A stretch of 64,000 nt of DNA from Bacillota bacterium. Its GTDB lineage: Bacteria; Bacillota; Clostridia; Christensenellales; Christensenellaceae. This document shows positions 16,429 to 25,315 of the stretch, piece after piece. A program made the position numbers and the translations under genes. Every line of letters starts with the position of its first letter. Positions within the stretch are counted from its first letter, which is position 1. The notes under the pieces are model-generated. The model was not told where the DNA came from, ran no database searches, and saw only the letters and a list, made by a program, of their open reading frames with translations. The DNA lies in NCBI GenBank assembly GCA_023393165.1, contig JAEWMJ010000049.1, positions 1 to 64,000 of the forward strand. Direction: 5' to 3'.

Positions 16429-18510
16429 ATGAAGGTTTACAACCCGCAGGATATTCGCAACATTGCCGTAGTAGGTCATGGCGGCGAAGGAAAAACCACA
16501 CTGACGGAAGCAATGCTGTTCGATTCCGGCGCGCTTGAGCGTATGGGAAGAGTGGAAGATGGAAATACGGCAACGGACTATGATCCGGAGGAAACAAAAC
16601 GGCAGATTTCCATCAGTATCGCGCTCGCACCCGTTGAATGGAAAAACGTTAAATTGAATATGATCGATGTTCCCGGCTTCTTTGATTTTGAAGGCGAAGC
16701 GGTGGCGGCATATAGGCTTGCAGATTCGGCTTTAATCGTGCTGAATGCGCAGGGAATCGTACCCGTAGGCGCCGAGAAGGCGTTTGATTATTGCTCGAAG
16801 CATGGTATTCCGAAATCTTTTGTAATAAATCAGATTGACAAGGAAAATGCAAGTTTTGATAAAACAATAGACGCGCTCACAGCAAAATATGGTACTGTTG
16901 TTGTTCCGGTGCAAATGCCTATTATGAACGGTCAGAAATACGAAGGCGTAGTAGATATTATATCAATGCGCGCGTACATGTTCAGTGGAAAAGACGTGAA
17001 AGAAGCGGATATACCTGCTGCTCTGGCAGGCAGGGCAGGCGAACTCAGAGATGCCCTTGTAGAAAATGCCGCAGGTAACGATGAAGAACTGATGGAAAAA
17101 TTTTTTGACGGCCAGGAACTTTCCAAGGACGACGTACTGAAAGGGCTGAAAATGGGAATCGCTTCGGGGGCTATCGTTCCGGCGTTTGCTACATCGGCTG
17201 TACAGAATCTGGGCGTTAATACGCTGATGGATGCTCTTTCGGATTTGATGCCCGCCGCTATCAATGCCACTACTATTCCGGCGAAGGATAAAACGGGCAA
17301 GCCTGTCACACTCAAAACAGCGCCGGATGCGCCGTTTGCTTCACAGATCATTAAGACCATCGCAGACCCGTTCGTCGGAAAGATTTCTATTATCAAAATT
17401 ATATCCGGTACCTTAACTTCCGATATGACTGTTCTGAATAACAATACTGAAAAAAATGAAAAATGCAGCAACTTGGGCGTAATGCGCGGTAAAAAGCTGA
17501 TTAATACTGATAAACTCCTGGCAGGCGACATTGGAGCTGTTGCCAAACTTCAGAATTCGGTGACGGGCGATACGCTGTGCGTGGCTGCAACTCCGGTTAC
17601 ATTTGACCCCATCGTGTTCCCGGATCCCTGTATATCTCTGGCGGTTCTTGCAAAGAAACAGGGAGAGGAAGAAAAAGTTTTTGGCGGCCTGCACAGGCTG
17701 GAGGAAGAAGACCCGACGTTCAAACTGGAAAAACAGGTTGAAACCGGTGATATGCTGATGAAGGGCATGGGCGAACTGCACCTGGAAATCATCTGCAAAA
17801 AATTAAAGAACAAGTTCAACGTGGAAGCTGAATTAACCGATCCTAAAGTACCCTACCGCGAGACAATCAAAAAGGCTGTCAAGGCGCAGGGCAGACACAA
17901 AAAACAGTCCGGCGGCCACGGCCAGTTTGGTGATGTTGTAATTGAATTCGAACCCATATACGGAGGGGAAGAAGATTTTATATTCGAAGATAAAATTGTA
18001 GGAGGCGTAGTGCCTAAGCAGTATATTCCGGCGGTTGAAAAAGGACTGCGCGAATGCATCCGCAAGGGTGTGTTGGCCGGCTATCCGGTTGTAGGCCTGA
18101 AAGCCATTCTGGTATTCGGTTCTTACCATCCGGTAGACTCCTCCGAAATGGCGTTCAAGGTTGCGGCAAGCCTCGCATACAAAAAAGGCGTTGCCGAAGC
18201 AAATCCCGTACTATTAGAGCCCATCTGCCGTGCGGAAGTAATGATTCCGGACGAATATATGGGCGATATCATCGGCGATATGAACAGGCGCCGCGGCAGG
18301 ATCCTGGGAATGAACCCGGTGGATGGCCTTCAGCAGGTAGTGGCTGAGGTTCCAATGAGCGAAATGTTCAAATATGCGACAGATTTGCGCTCCATGACGC
18401 AGGCGAGAGGAACTTTCTCGCTGACGTTTGAGAGGTACGAGGAACTGCCGGCGCAGATGGCTGCGAAGGTTATAGAGAAGTACAAGAAAGAGAAAGAAGA
18501 AGAAGAATAA
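16429..18510 (+). CDS. EF-G-like translational GTPase (EF-G2 type paralogue)
   Basis: A 693-residue protein with the full EF-G domain order: G domain, domain II, and domains III-V. Seen: P-loop GHGGEGKTT, G3 as DVPGFFDF and G4 as NQID. In canonical EF-G the G3 motif is DTPGHVDF, whose His drives GTP hydrolysis; here it is Phe, as in paralogues that carry a non-His residue there, so this is probably not the main elongation factor. The gene is also outside any str operon. I start it at ATG 16429, which has GGGAGGA at 16413-16419; the ATG at 16405 lies before that site. It is monocistronic, with a terminator just behind. Its role, such as recycling or stress translation, is unknown. Confidence 0.88.
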   Translation: MKVYNPQDIRNIAVVGHGGEGKTTLTEAMLFDSGALERMGRVEDGNTATDYDPEETKRQISISIALAPVEWKNVKLNMIDVPGFFDFEGEAVAAYRLADSALIVLNAQGIVPVGAEKAFDYCSKHGIPKSFVINQIDKENASFDKTIDALTAKYGTVVVPVQMPIMNGQKYEGVVDIISMRAYMFSGKDVKEADIPAALAGRAGELRDALVENAAGNDEELMEKFFDGQELSKDDVLKGLKMGIASGAIVPAFATSAVQNLGVNTLMDALSDLMPAAINATTIPAKDKTGKPVTLKTAPDAPFASQIIKTIADPFVGKISIIKIISGTLTSDMTVLNNNTEKNEKCSNLGVMRGKKLINTDKLLAGDIGAVAKLQNSVTGDTLCVAATPVTFDPIVFPDPCISLAVLAKKQGEEEKVFGGLHRLEEEDPTFKLEKQVETGDMLMKGMGELHLEIICKKLKNKFNVEAELTDPKVPYRETIKKAVKAQGRHKKQSGGHGQFGDVVIEFEPIYGGEEDFIFEDKIVGGVVPKQYIPAVEKGLRECIRKGVLAGYPVVGLKAILVFGSYHPVDSSEMAFKVAASLAYKKGVAEANPVLLEPICRAEVMIPDEYMGDIIGDMNRRRGRILGMNPVDGLQQVVAEVPMSEMFKYATDLRSMTQARGTFSLTFERYEELPAQMAAKVIEKYKKEKEEEE

Positions 18511-18839
18511 ACTGCTTTCACGGTAAGTAAATATTTAATGGCTGCAGCGGTAAATGCTGCAGCTTTTTTATAAAGAAATCTCAAAGAATAAAGTTACTCT
18601 TTACTTTTACCATACCATTACCAAAAACACAAAAACAGGCTGTTTATTAATCAGTATTTCGGATAAGAATGGTTTCCTACCGCTTAAAATGACAGATTGA
18701 TCGAGGTTAATTTCATTTCTGTAAAAACCCGTGCAAATTTTCTAAAAAAGGAATGTTTTAGGGGTCAGGTTATGGTATTATTAATAAAGGCATAAACTTT
18801 TGCGGCATTTATCCTAAGGGAAGGAAGTGTTGGCTCGAT
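18511..18839. other. Intergenic region between EF-G paralogue and pfkB
   Basis: 329 bases holding the terminator at 18541-18570. The rest is A+T-rich with no recognised riboswitch or repeat; the ribosome site AAGGGAAGGAAG for the kinase is near its right end. Confidence 0.4.
18541..18570 (+). terminator. Terminator of the EF-G paralogue gene
   Basis: Two GCTGCAGC copies, which pair with each other, are separated by seven bases and followed by TTTTTT. Confidence 0.85.
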
Positions 18840-19763
18840 ATGATTTATACCGTATATTTAAATCCAACGATAGACAAGACGGTCTATCTGCATGAATTCC
18901 GCTATGGCAAAACAAACAGACCCTACCGTTCGCTTGAGGACGGAGCCGGAAAAGCGATAAATGTTGCGGTTGTATTGAAAGAACTGGGTTATGAAGTCAC
19001 ATGCATCGGTTTACTATACAGCACGGACGGGGACATTATTCAAAAAAGGCTGGAGAATAGCGGGATACACTATCAGTTTCTGGAAACCGAAGGACGGTCC
19101 CGAATCAATATGAAAATTTTTGACGACAGTAAAAAAGTTGTTACGGAAATCAATGAAAAAGGCAGCCGCGTGGAGGAAAAAAAGTTGCAAATGATAGCAA
19201 ATAAAATCCTTGCCGCTGTAAAAAATAAAGATACGGTGTTCTTGTCTGGCAGCCTGCCCGAAGGCTGTGATCCAAGCTTTTATGCTGAACTGATCACCGC
19301 GCTGAAAGCCAAGGGCGCAAGATGCGTACTTGATGCGGACGGTGAAGCGCTCTTATTGGGTATTCAGTCCAAGCCCTTTTTTATCAAACCCAATAGGGAT
19401 GAACTGCAGGCCCTCTACGATATGGAAAACCTGGAAGTCAGCGAGGTTGCGGTTCTCGCACAAAAAATTGTCCAAAAAGGCATTCCATTTGTAATGGTTT
19501 CCCTGGGTATTGATGGCGCGCTTCTAGTGGATGGCAGCGAAGCTTATTATGCCAAAACGCCTGAAATTGATGTGAGATCTACAGTTGGAGCCGGCGATTC
19601 CATGCTTGCAGCGTCTGCGCTTTTGCTGGATAATCTGGAAAACGCGCTCAGATCCGGTGTGGCGGCAGCTTCGGCTTCCGTAATGCAGGAGGGCACTAGG
19701 CTGATGAATTATGAAGACTACAAAGGTTTGCTTGAAAAAATAAAGGTGAAAAAAATACTATGA
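18840..19763 (+). CDS. fruK: 1-phosphofructokinase / tagatose-6-phosphate kinase type PfkB kinase
   Basis: A 307-residue PfkB/ribokinase-fold sugar-phosphate kinase of the FruK/LacC branch, which phosphorylates fructose 1-phosphate or tagatose 6-phosphate with ATP to the bisphosphate. Seen: the opening LNPTIDKTVYL, the substrate-binding DGAGKAINVA block, the SGSLPEG turn and the anion-hole motif VGAGDSMLA with the catalytic aspartate. The length is normal. No PTS fructose genes sit next to it, so the exact substrate is uncertain and the symbol is tentative. Its last four bases overlap the pyruvate kinase start (ATGA), so the two glycolytic steps are translationally coupled. Confidence 0.82.
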   Translation: MIYTVYLNPTIDKTVYLHEFRYGKTNRPYRSLEDGAGKAINVAVVLKELGYEVTCIGLLYSTDGDIIQKRLENSGIHYQFLETEGRSRINMKIFDDSKKVVTEINEKGSRVEEKKLQMIANKILAAVKNKDTVFLSGSLPEGCDPSFYAELITALKAKGARCVLDADGEALLLGIQSKPFFIKPNRDELQALYDMENLEVSEVAVLAQKIVQKGIPFVMVSLGIDGALLVDGSEAYYAKTPEIDVRSTVGAGDSMLAASALLLDNLENALRSGVAAASASVMQEGTRLMNYEDYKGLLEKIKVKKIL

Positions 19764-21502
19764 GAAAAACAAAAATTATCTGCACAATGGGCCCGTCCAC
19801 CGGCAGCACGAAAATTCTGAAGGATCTTATGCTGTCAGGTATGGATGTTGCAAGATTTAATTTTTCCCACGGCAATCATGAAAGCCACTTTAAAATGCTT
19901 ACGATGGTGCGCGGCGCTGCTGAAGAATTAAAACTGCCCATTGCCACTTTACTCGATACCAAAGGCCCCGAGATACGTACAGGACTCTTTAAGAATGGAA
20001 AAGCGGAGCTGCGCGATGGGGAACGCTTTACATTGACCACGCGTGAGGTTGAGGGTGATGAAAAACACGTTTCCGTTACATTTCCAAACTTGCCCAAAGA
20101 CGTAAAGGCAGGTTCCAGGATTATGCTGGACGACGGCCTTATTGAGCTTGAGGTGCAGAGTAAAACGGCTACGGACATTGTGTGCAATGTGGTGAATGGT
20201 GGAACGATATCGGATCATAAAAGCGTAAATGTTCCGGGCATTTCCTTGTCTGTTCCATACGTAAGCGAGAAGGACAGGTCCGACATAGAGTTTGCAGCCG
20301 CCAATAATTTTGATTTTATTGCCGCTTCCTTTACCAGAACGGCAGACGATATACTGGCTATCAGAAGCATACTGGAAAAATCACATTGCAGAAAAATTCG
20401 GATCATTGCCAAGATAGAGAATTCCCAGGGCGTTAACAACATCGACGATATCATACGGGTGGCGGACGGGATCATGGTAGCAAGGGGAGACCTTGGTGTG
20501 GAAGTACCCTTTGAGGAGCTTCCAATGCTGCAGAAATCACTAATCAAAAAGGCGTTTAATGACGGCAAGATCGTAATCACCGCCACACAGATGCTTGAAA
20601 GTATGATCGCTCATCCAAGGCCCACACGCGCGGAAACATCCGACGTCGCAAACGCGATATACGACGGCACCAGCGCGATTATGTTGTCCGGCGAGACTGC
20701 CGCGGGCGCTTACCCGGTGGAAGCGGTGAAGACTATGGCTCGTATCGCGCTCCGCACGGAAGCCGACATCGATTACCGCAAACGGTTTAAAATGATCGAT
20801 CTTTCGAATATCCCGGATGTTACCAACGCAATTTCACATGCGGCCTGTACGACCGCATATGAAGTTGGAGCGTTTGCCGTCATTGCGGTTACGCAGACCG
20901 GCAATACTGCGCGCATGATATCTAAATTTCGGCCGTCCATGCCTATTATCGGGTGTTCTCCCGATGAAACGGTATTGCGGCAGATGAACATGTCCTGGGG
21001 CGTAACGCCGGTATTGGTGGAAAAAGCTGATAATTCGGATGCGCTGTTCGAGCACGCCGTGCTGCGTGCCAGGCAGGAAAACCTGATACAGAACGGTGAC
21101 GTGGTAGTTATAACGGGCGGCCTTCCGCTTGGAGTATCCGGTACGACAAATATGCTTAAAGTGCATTTGGTGGGCAATGTTCTGCTCAAGGGTACGGGTG
21201 TAAATGAATTGGAATCGATCGCTCCCCTTTGTATCGCAATGACGGAAGAAGAAGCCAGGGCAAAGTTCAAAGACGGTGACATACTGGTAATACCGTACAC
21301 CACTAAAAATATTTTGGGTATTATGAAAAGAGCTTCCGGCATAATAACAGAAGAGCCCGGCGAGGATTCACACGCAGCTATCGTAGGAATGGCGCTGGAA
21401 TTGCCGGTGATCGTTGGAGCGTACAATGCTACGCATTTGCTTAAAAACGGCATGATTGTCAGGCTGGATGCGAAAAGCGGCATGATATGCAGCCCGGATT
21501 GA
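19760..21502 (+). CDS. pyk: Pyruvate kinase with C-terminal PEP-utilising domain
   Basis: Converts phosphoenolpyruvate and ADP to pyruvate and ATP, the last step of glycolysis. Seen in the 580 residues: RFNFSHG near the N-terminus, LDTKGPEIRTG, the KIEN active-site block, MVARGDLGVE for metal and substrate binding, and TATQMLESM. After the ~470-residue catalytic and allosteric core there is an extra ~80-residue PEP-utilising swivelling domain with EEPGEDSHAAIVG, as in the long pyruvate kinases of Bacillus and relatives. It overlaps the upstream kinase by four bases. All key residues appear intact. Confidence 0.96.
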   Translation: MRKTKIICTMGPSTGSTKILKDLMLSGMDVARFNFSHGNHESHFKMLTMVRGAAEELKLPIATLLDTKGPEIRTGLFKNGKAELRDGERFTLTTREVEGDEKHVSVTFPNLPKDVKAGSRIMLDDGLIELEVQSKTATDIVCNVVNGGTISDHKSVNVPGISLSVPYVSEKDRSDIEFAAANNFDFIAASFTRTADDILAIRSILEKSHCRKIRIIAKIENSQGVNNIDDIIRVADGIMVARGDLGVEVPFEELPMLQKSLIKKAFNDGKIVITATQMLESMIAHPRPTRAETSDVANAIYDGTSAIMLSGETAAGAYPVEAVKTMARIALRTEADIDYRKRFKMIDLSNIPDVTNAISHAACTTAYEVGAFAVIAVTQTGNTARMISKFRPSMPIIGCSPDETVLRQMNMSWGVTPVLVEKADNSDALFEHAVLRARQENLIQNGDVVVITGGLPLGVSGTTNMLKVHLVGNVLLKGTGVNELESIAPLCIAMTEEEARAKFKDGDILVIPYTTKNILGIMKRASGIITEEPGEDSHAAIVGMALELPVIVGAYNATHLLKNGMIVRLDAKSGMICSPD

Positions 21503-21520
21503 TTACTGAAAAGAGGACAT

Positions 21521-22423
21521 ATGCTAAAATTTAAAAAACTTGAGATAGAGGACAAGCCAATATTTGAAAGCTATATGAGCGCCTATCCTTACAGACACTC
21601 GGAGGCTTCTTTCTCCAATCTTTTTATATGGCAGGAAGCATGGAATATCCGTTGGGCGCACGACGGAGACGCTCTTTATATGAGTATGGACAGCGACGCG
21701 TATCGGCCTTTTTTATTGCCGCCCTACCTGAAAGACTATTCCAAATCTTATCTGCCGTATATGAAAAAAATTCAGGATTATATGATGAATACATACGGCG
21801 TATTTTATGTAAAGTGCGCCATACCCCAGATGGTAAAAAAGATCATGCAGGACTGCGGGCAAATGTTCCGGTTTACATATGACGCCTGCAATTCGGAATA
21901 TGTGTACAATACGAGCGACCTCGTTAATCTGGAAGGAAAGAAATATCACGCTAAAAGGAATCATATCAACCAGTTTTTAAAGAGCCACACTTGGGAGTAC
22001 TGGGATTATACGCCCGACTGGGAGGAGGCCTGCCTGCAGATCCACCATAACTGGATGAAGGAGCGTACGGATTCCACGGAAGAGGAAGCTGCACAGGAGC
22101 TTCTGGCCACGCAAAAGGCTCTTAAATATTTTGACCGCCTGAATTTTATCGGCTGCGTGATCATAGCGGATGGCATACCGGCAGCATTTTCGTTTGGTGA
22201 ACGAATCTCGGGCGATACCGCAATCATACACATTGAAAAAGCGTGCTGCGGTAAATTCGGTATTTATCAGCTTATCAACAGGGAGTTTGCTGCACGCCGC
22301 TTTGCAGATACCCTGTATGTCAACCGCGCGGAGGATATGGGCCTTGAGGGCCTCAGAAAGGCCAAGCTGTCTTATTATCCGGCGTTTATGCTGAAAAGGT
22401 ATGACTGTCTTCTGGGAGGATAA
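21521..22423 (+). CDS. DUF2156 / phosphatidylglycerol lysyltransferase C-terminal-like protein
   Basis: A 300-residue protein matching the soluble DUF2156 domain, a pair of GNAT-like folds also found at the C-terminus of MprF, where it transfers an amino acid from tRNA to lipid. Seen: the opening that includes SYMSAYPYRHSEASFSN, the RNHINQF basic block, and VNRAEDMGLEGLRKAK near the end, a strongly conserved region of the family. No membrane flippase half is present, so aminoacyl-lipid synthesis is not implied. It lies 18 bases after pyk and just before an acetyltransferase, suggesting co-transcription. Function unknown. Confidence 0.85.
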   Translation: MLKFKKLEIEDKPIFESYMSAYPYRHSEASFSNLFIWQEAWNIRWAHDGDALYMSMDSDAYRPFLLPPYLKDYSKSYLPYMKKIQDYMMNTYGVFYVKCAIPQMVKKIMQDCGQMFRFTYDACNSEYVYNTSDLVNLEGKKYHAKRNHINQFLKSHTWEYWDYTPDWEEACLQIHHNWMKERTDSTEEEAAQELLATQKALKYFDRLNFIGCVIIADGIPAAFSFGERISGDTAIIHIEKACCGKFGIYQLINREFAARRFADTLYVNRAEDMGLEGLRKAKLSYYPAFMLKRYDCLLGG

Positions 22424-22427
22424 GAAA

Positions 22428-23474
22428 ATGATATTCCGGAAACTTCAGGAAAGGGATATTAAGGACGCCAAAAAATTATGGATGGAATCTTTTGGAGACT
22501 CGGAGGATTTCGTTCATTTTTACTTTAAAAACAAGTTCAAACCGGAAAACTCCATGGGCGCTTTTATAAAAGATAAGCTTGTTGGAGATATTACTATGCA
22601 GGAATTTAATCTGCTGATCAGAAATAACGTAATAAATACCGGTTTTTTGGCCGGATGCGCCACGGATCCTGATTTCCGCAATCAGGGAATCATGCGCGGC
22701 CTGCTTTTAGCGCAGCTTGAAGAAATGAATAAAAAAGGGTACGCTTTCTGCCACTTGCATCCCTTTTTACATGCTTTTTACAGAAAATTCGGCTGGGAGA
22801 CCGTATCCCATATGTACAGAGTAGTCGTGCCGGAAATTACCGTCGAAAGTTATGCTAAAGAAATTTCGTTTGATTACGATAAATTAACCGTGTTGTATCG
22901 TCGGTTTGTCGACAAATACGACGGCTATTTTTTTAGATCGCCCTGGGAAATGTCTGTTCGTATAGAGGAACACATAAACGACGGGGGAAAAGTTGCATCC
23001 ACCGAAGGCGGATACGCCATATATTATGTGCTTGAGGACAAGGTGGATGTCATTGAGATGGTAGCGATGAGCGATCCTGATGCAAAAGAAATTCTGTCTA
23101 TTCTTTCAATCTATGGGCTGCCCATATGCTATTATATGCCGGATTCCGCAGAATTGCAGAAAAACGGTCTTCTTGAAGAATATACAATGATGCGGATAGT
23201 AAACGTAAAATGTGCATTCGAAAGCATCCGTATGCCGGATATTCGGTTTTCGGTCAAAGTCGCGGACGATTTCTGTGATTGGAACAACACGGCGCTTTTG
23301 GTAGAGTATAAGGAAGGTGTTCCGGAAGTGAAAGAATATAAGGGTAAGGAACCTGACGCCCGGATTGACATTGGTGAACTGAGCAGCTTGCTGGCCGGAA
23401 AATATACAGGCAAAAATGATTTCTTAAAAAGCTTTTTTACAAATCAAAAGACATGTTTTTTTAATACGTATTAA
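22428..23474 (+). CDS. Eis-like GNAT acetyltransferase with C-terminal SCP2-like domain
   Basis: A 348-residue protein with an N-terminal GNAT domain (~1-150) and a longer C-terminal part in the pattern of Eis-type acetyltransferases. Seen: the acetyl-CoA motif around ATDPDFRNQGIMRGLL, with the basic/glycine turn replaced by RNQGIM, the HPFLHAFYRKFGW block typical of Eis-like proteins, and a C-terminal segment ending near the SCP2-like fold. I start it at ATG 22428, 7 bases after GGGAGGA; an upstream ATG at 22401 lies inside the previous gene. It may acetylate amines or aminoglycosides, but the substrate is not deducible. Confidence 0.82.
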   Translation: MIFRKLQERDIKDAKKLWMESFGDSEDFVHFYFKNKFKPENSMGAFIKDKLVGDITMQEFNLLIRNNVINTGFLAGCATDPDFRNQGIMRGLLLAQLEEMNKKGYAFCHLHPFLHAFYRKFGWETVSHMYRVVVPEITVESYAKEISFDYDKLTVLYRRFVDKYDGYFFRSPWEMSVRIEEHINDGGKVASTEGGYAIYYVLEDKVDVIEMVAMSDPDAKEILSILSIYGLPICYYMPDSAELQKNGLLEEYTMMRIVNVKCAFESIRMPDIRFSVKVADDFCDWNNTALLVEYKEGVPEVKEYKGKEPDARIDIGELSSLLAGKYTGKNDFLKSFFTNQKTCFFNTY

Positions 23475-23480
23475 AGGTGC

Positions 23481-23509
23481 TTGTATTTATGAAACTTTGG
23501 GTGTATAGT
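23481..23509 (+). promoter_or_regulatory. Candidate promoter of the ATP synthase operon
   Basis: TTGTAT at 23481-23486 and TATAGT at 23504-23509 are 17 bases apart and lie about 32 bases before the first atp start codon. The -10 is good and the -35 weak. Confidence 0.5.
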
Positions 23510-23541
23510 AGAAATTAAATTTTTAATTAGGATAATTTGCA

Positions 23542-23847
23542 ATGTGGGGTTTATTTATAGGTGTCGGACTTGGCGTACTGCAGGTCCTGCTCCTGAGGAA
23601 GACAACGGAATGGATAACATCCAATCAAAATGGCGTAATGAAGCTGGCGGTCATTGTCATCATATTTAAACTTGTGGTGATTCTGGGCACACTGTTCTTA
23701 TTGGCGCTTGCAGACAGGACGCTTGTAACAATGTTGTGGGGAGCAGGTGGACTGGCAGTTGTCATGGTCTTATTGCCTATCATCTTGAACAGAAGGCAAA
23801 TGTTGAAAATGAAGAAACAAGAGGATGATAGTAATGGAAATGCCTAA
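23542..23847 (+). CDS. atpI: ATP synthase subunit I (AtpI-like)
   Basis: A 101-residue hydrophobic protein at the head of the atp operon, the place and size expected for AtpI, a factor thought to help assemble the c-ring and perhaps import Mg2+. Three to four membrane segments are visible and the tail is basic (NRRQMLKMKKQ). Sequence in this family is poorly conserved, so the call rests mainly on position. The ATG at 23542 is preceded by AGGATAA. It overlaps the start of the a subunit gene. Confidence 0.8.
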   Translation: MWGLFIGVGLGVLQVLLLRKTTEWITSNQNGVMKLAVIVIIFKLVVILGTLFLLALADRTLVTMLWGAGGLAVVMVLLPIILNRRQMLKMKKQEDDSNGNA

Positions 23848-24517
23848 TGTATCTCCGAACAGTGTAACTCTGCCGATATTTGGCGGGATTCAGGTCAACG
23901 AAACTCTGATTACTTCATGGTTCGTGACTATCGGAATTATTATATTCGCTCTCATTGTTCGATATGTTTTTATTCCACGTTTTCAGCAGGTCCCAAAGGG
24001 ATTCCAGAATGTCTTGGAAATGATAGTAAGTATGGTCGATAATTTTACCAAAGGCATTATGGGAGAACGCGGTTCAGCGATTTCCGCATACATGTTTTCA
24101 CTTGGATTCTTTTTAATCACCAGCGGCCTGCTGGAACTGTTCGGCGTAAGGGCGCCGGCGACCGATCTTAATTTTACTGTTTCCATCGCGCTTATATCCT
24201 TTGTGCTGATTGCTGCGTTCGGTATCAGGTACAAGGGAGTAAAAGGCTGGGCCAAAAGTTACGGCGAGCCGGTTTCATTTGTTGCTCCGTTCAGGGTGAT
24301 TTCAGACTGCGTGCTGCCAGTATCGCTTTCCTGCCGAATGTTTGGCAACTTATTCAGCGGTCTTGTAATTATGGACATGATATACGCGGCGATGGGCAAT
24401 TATGCCATAGCAATACCGGCTTTTGCATCGCTGTTTTTCAATTTCTTCCACGTCGGGATGCAGACGTATGTTTTCATGATGTTAACCCTATCCTTTGTTC
24501 AGGAAAAGGTTGAATAA
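23834..24517 (+). CDS. atpB: F1Fo ATP synthase subunit a
   Basis: The membrane subunit that forms the two ion half-channels beside the c-ring. In 227 residues there are five to six membrane segments, and the essential arginine lies in the conserved block SLSCRMFGNLFSG, which matches the family RLFGNMFAG. The C-terminal helix has the usual FFHVGMQTYVFMML region. I prefer ATG 23834, which has AAGAGG before it, over an ATG at 23825. It overlaps atpI by 14 bases. Confidence 0.95.
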   Translation: MEMPNVSPNSVTLPIFGGIQVNETLITSWFVTIGIIIFALIVRYVFIPRFQQVPKGFQNVLEMIVSMVDNFTKGIMGERGSAISAYMFSLGFFLITSGLLELFGVRAPATDLNFTVSIALISFVLIAAFGIRYKGVKGWAKSYGEPVSFVAPFRVISDCVLPVSLSCRMFGNLFSGLVIMDMIYAAMGNYAIAIPAFASLFFNFFHVGMQTYVFMMLTLSFVQEKVE

Positions 24518-24534
24518 TATAACTTAACGTTTAA

Positions 24535-24789
<255 letters not shown>

Positions 24790-24824
24790 ATAATAGAAAA
24801 AAAAGAAAAGCGAAGGTGTTTTTA

Positions 24825-25313
24825 ATGGCTGGATTAGGGATAGATTTTAGACAGATTTTACTGCATGTAATTAACGTAGTAATCGTTTTTTTTGTACTGC
24901 GGAAATTGCTGTATAGACCTATTTCAAAATTTATGCAGAACAGGTCGGATAAAATTGCCGCCCAGATAGAAGAGGCTGCAAAAAAAGAATCGGAAGCGGA
25001 ACAGCTAAAATCCAGGTATGATGAAATGGTTGAAAACGCTCAGGTGCTTGCTACGGAATTCATACAGAAGAGCAAGATTGCCGCGGACGATCAGGCAAAA
25101 AAAATAGTTTCAGATGCGCAAATAACCGCGAATGAAGTCATGATCCGGTCTCAAAAGGATGTTCAGCTGCTTAAATCAAAGGCCAAAGAAGAAATGCGCG
25201 GAGAGATAACAGATATGGCGGTTCAGATCGCCAAAAAGATATTGAAACGCGAGGTTTCCTCTGAAGACAATAAAGAAATCATCAATACTTTTTTTAACGG
25301 GAAGGAGATTTAA
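24825..25313 (+). CDS. atpF: F1Fo ATP synthase subunit b
   Basis: Peripheral-stalk subunit of 162 residues: one N-terminal membrane helix (~10-30) followed by a long charged coiled coil with repeated Ala/Glu/Lys/Gln, ending near [13 protein letters not shown]. Length and layout are normal for b. I start it at ATG 24825; a GTG at 24816 in frame lies on top of the ribosome site GCGAAGGTG. The next gene follows after two bases and is the delta-alpha fusion rather than atpH, so the C-terminus of b should bind the fused delta domain. Confidence 0.93.
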   Translation: MAGLGIDFRQILLHVINVVIVFFVLRKLLYRPISKFMQNRSDKIAAQIEEAAKKESEAEQLKSRYDEMVENAQVLATEFIQKSKIAADDQAKKIVSDAQITANEVMIRSQKDVQLLKSKAKEEMRGEITDMAVQIAKKILKREVSSEDNKEIINTFFNGKEI

Positions 25314-25315
25314 GC

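Noticed and set aside
20773..21555. A 260-codon open frame on the minus strand
   Set aside because: It lies wholly over pyk, has Ser/Ile/Thr-rich composition typical of antisense shadows and no ribosome site.
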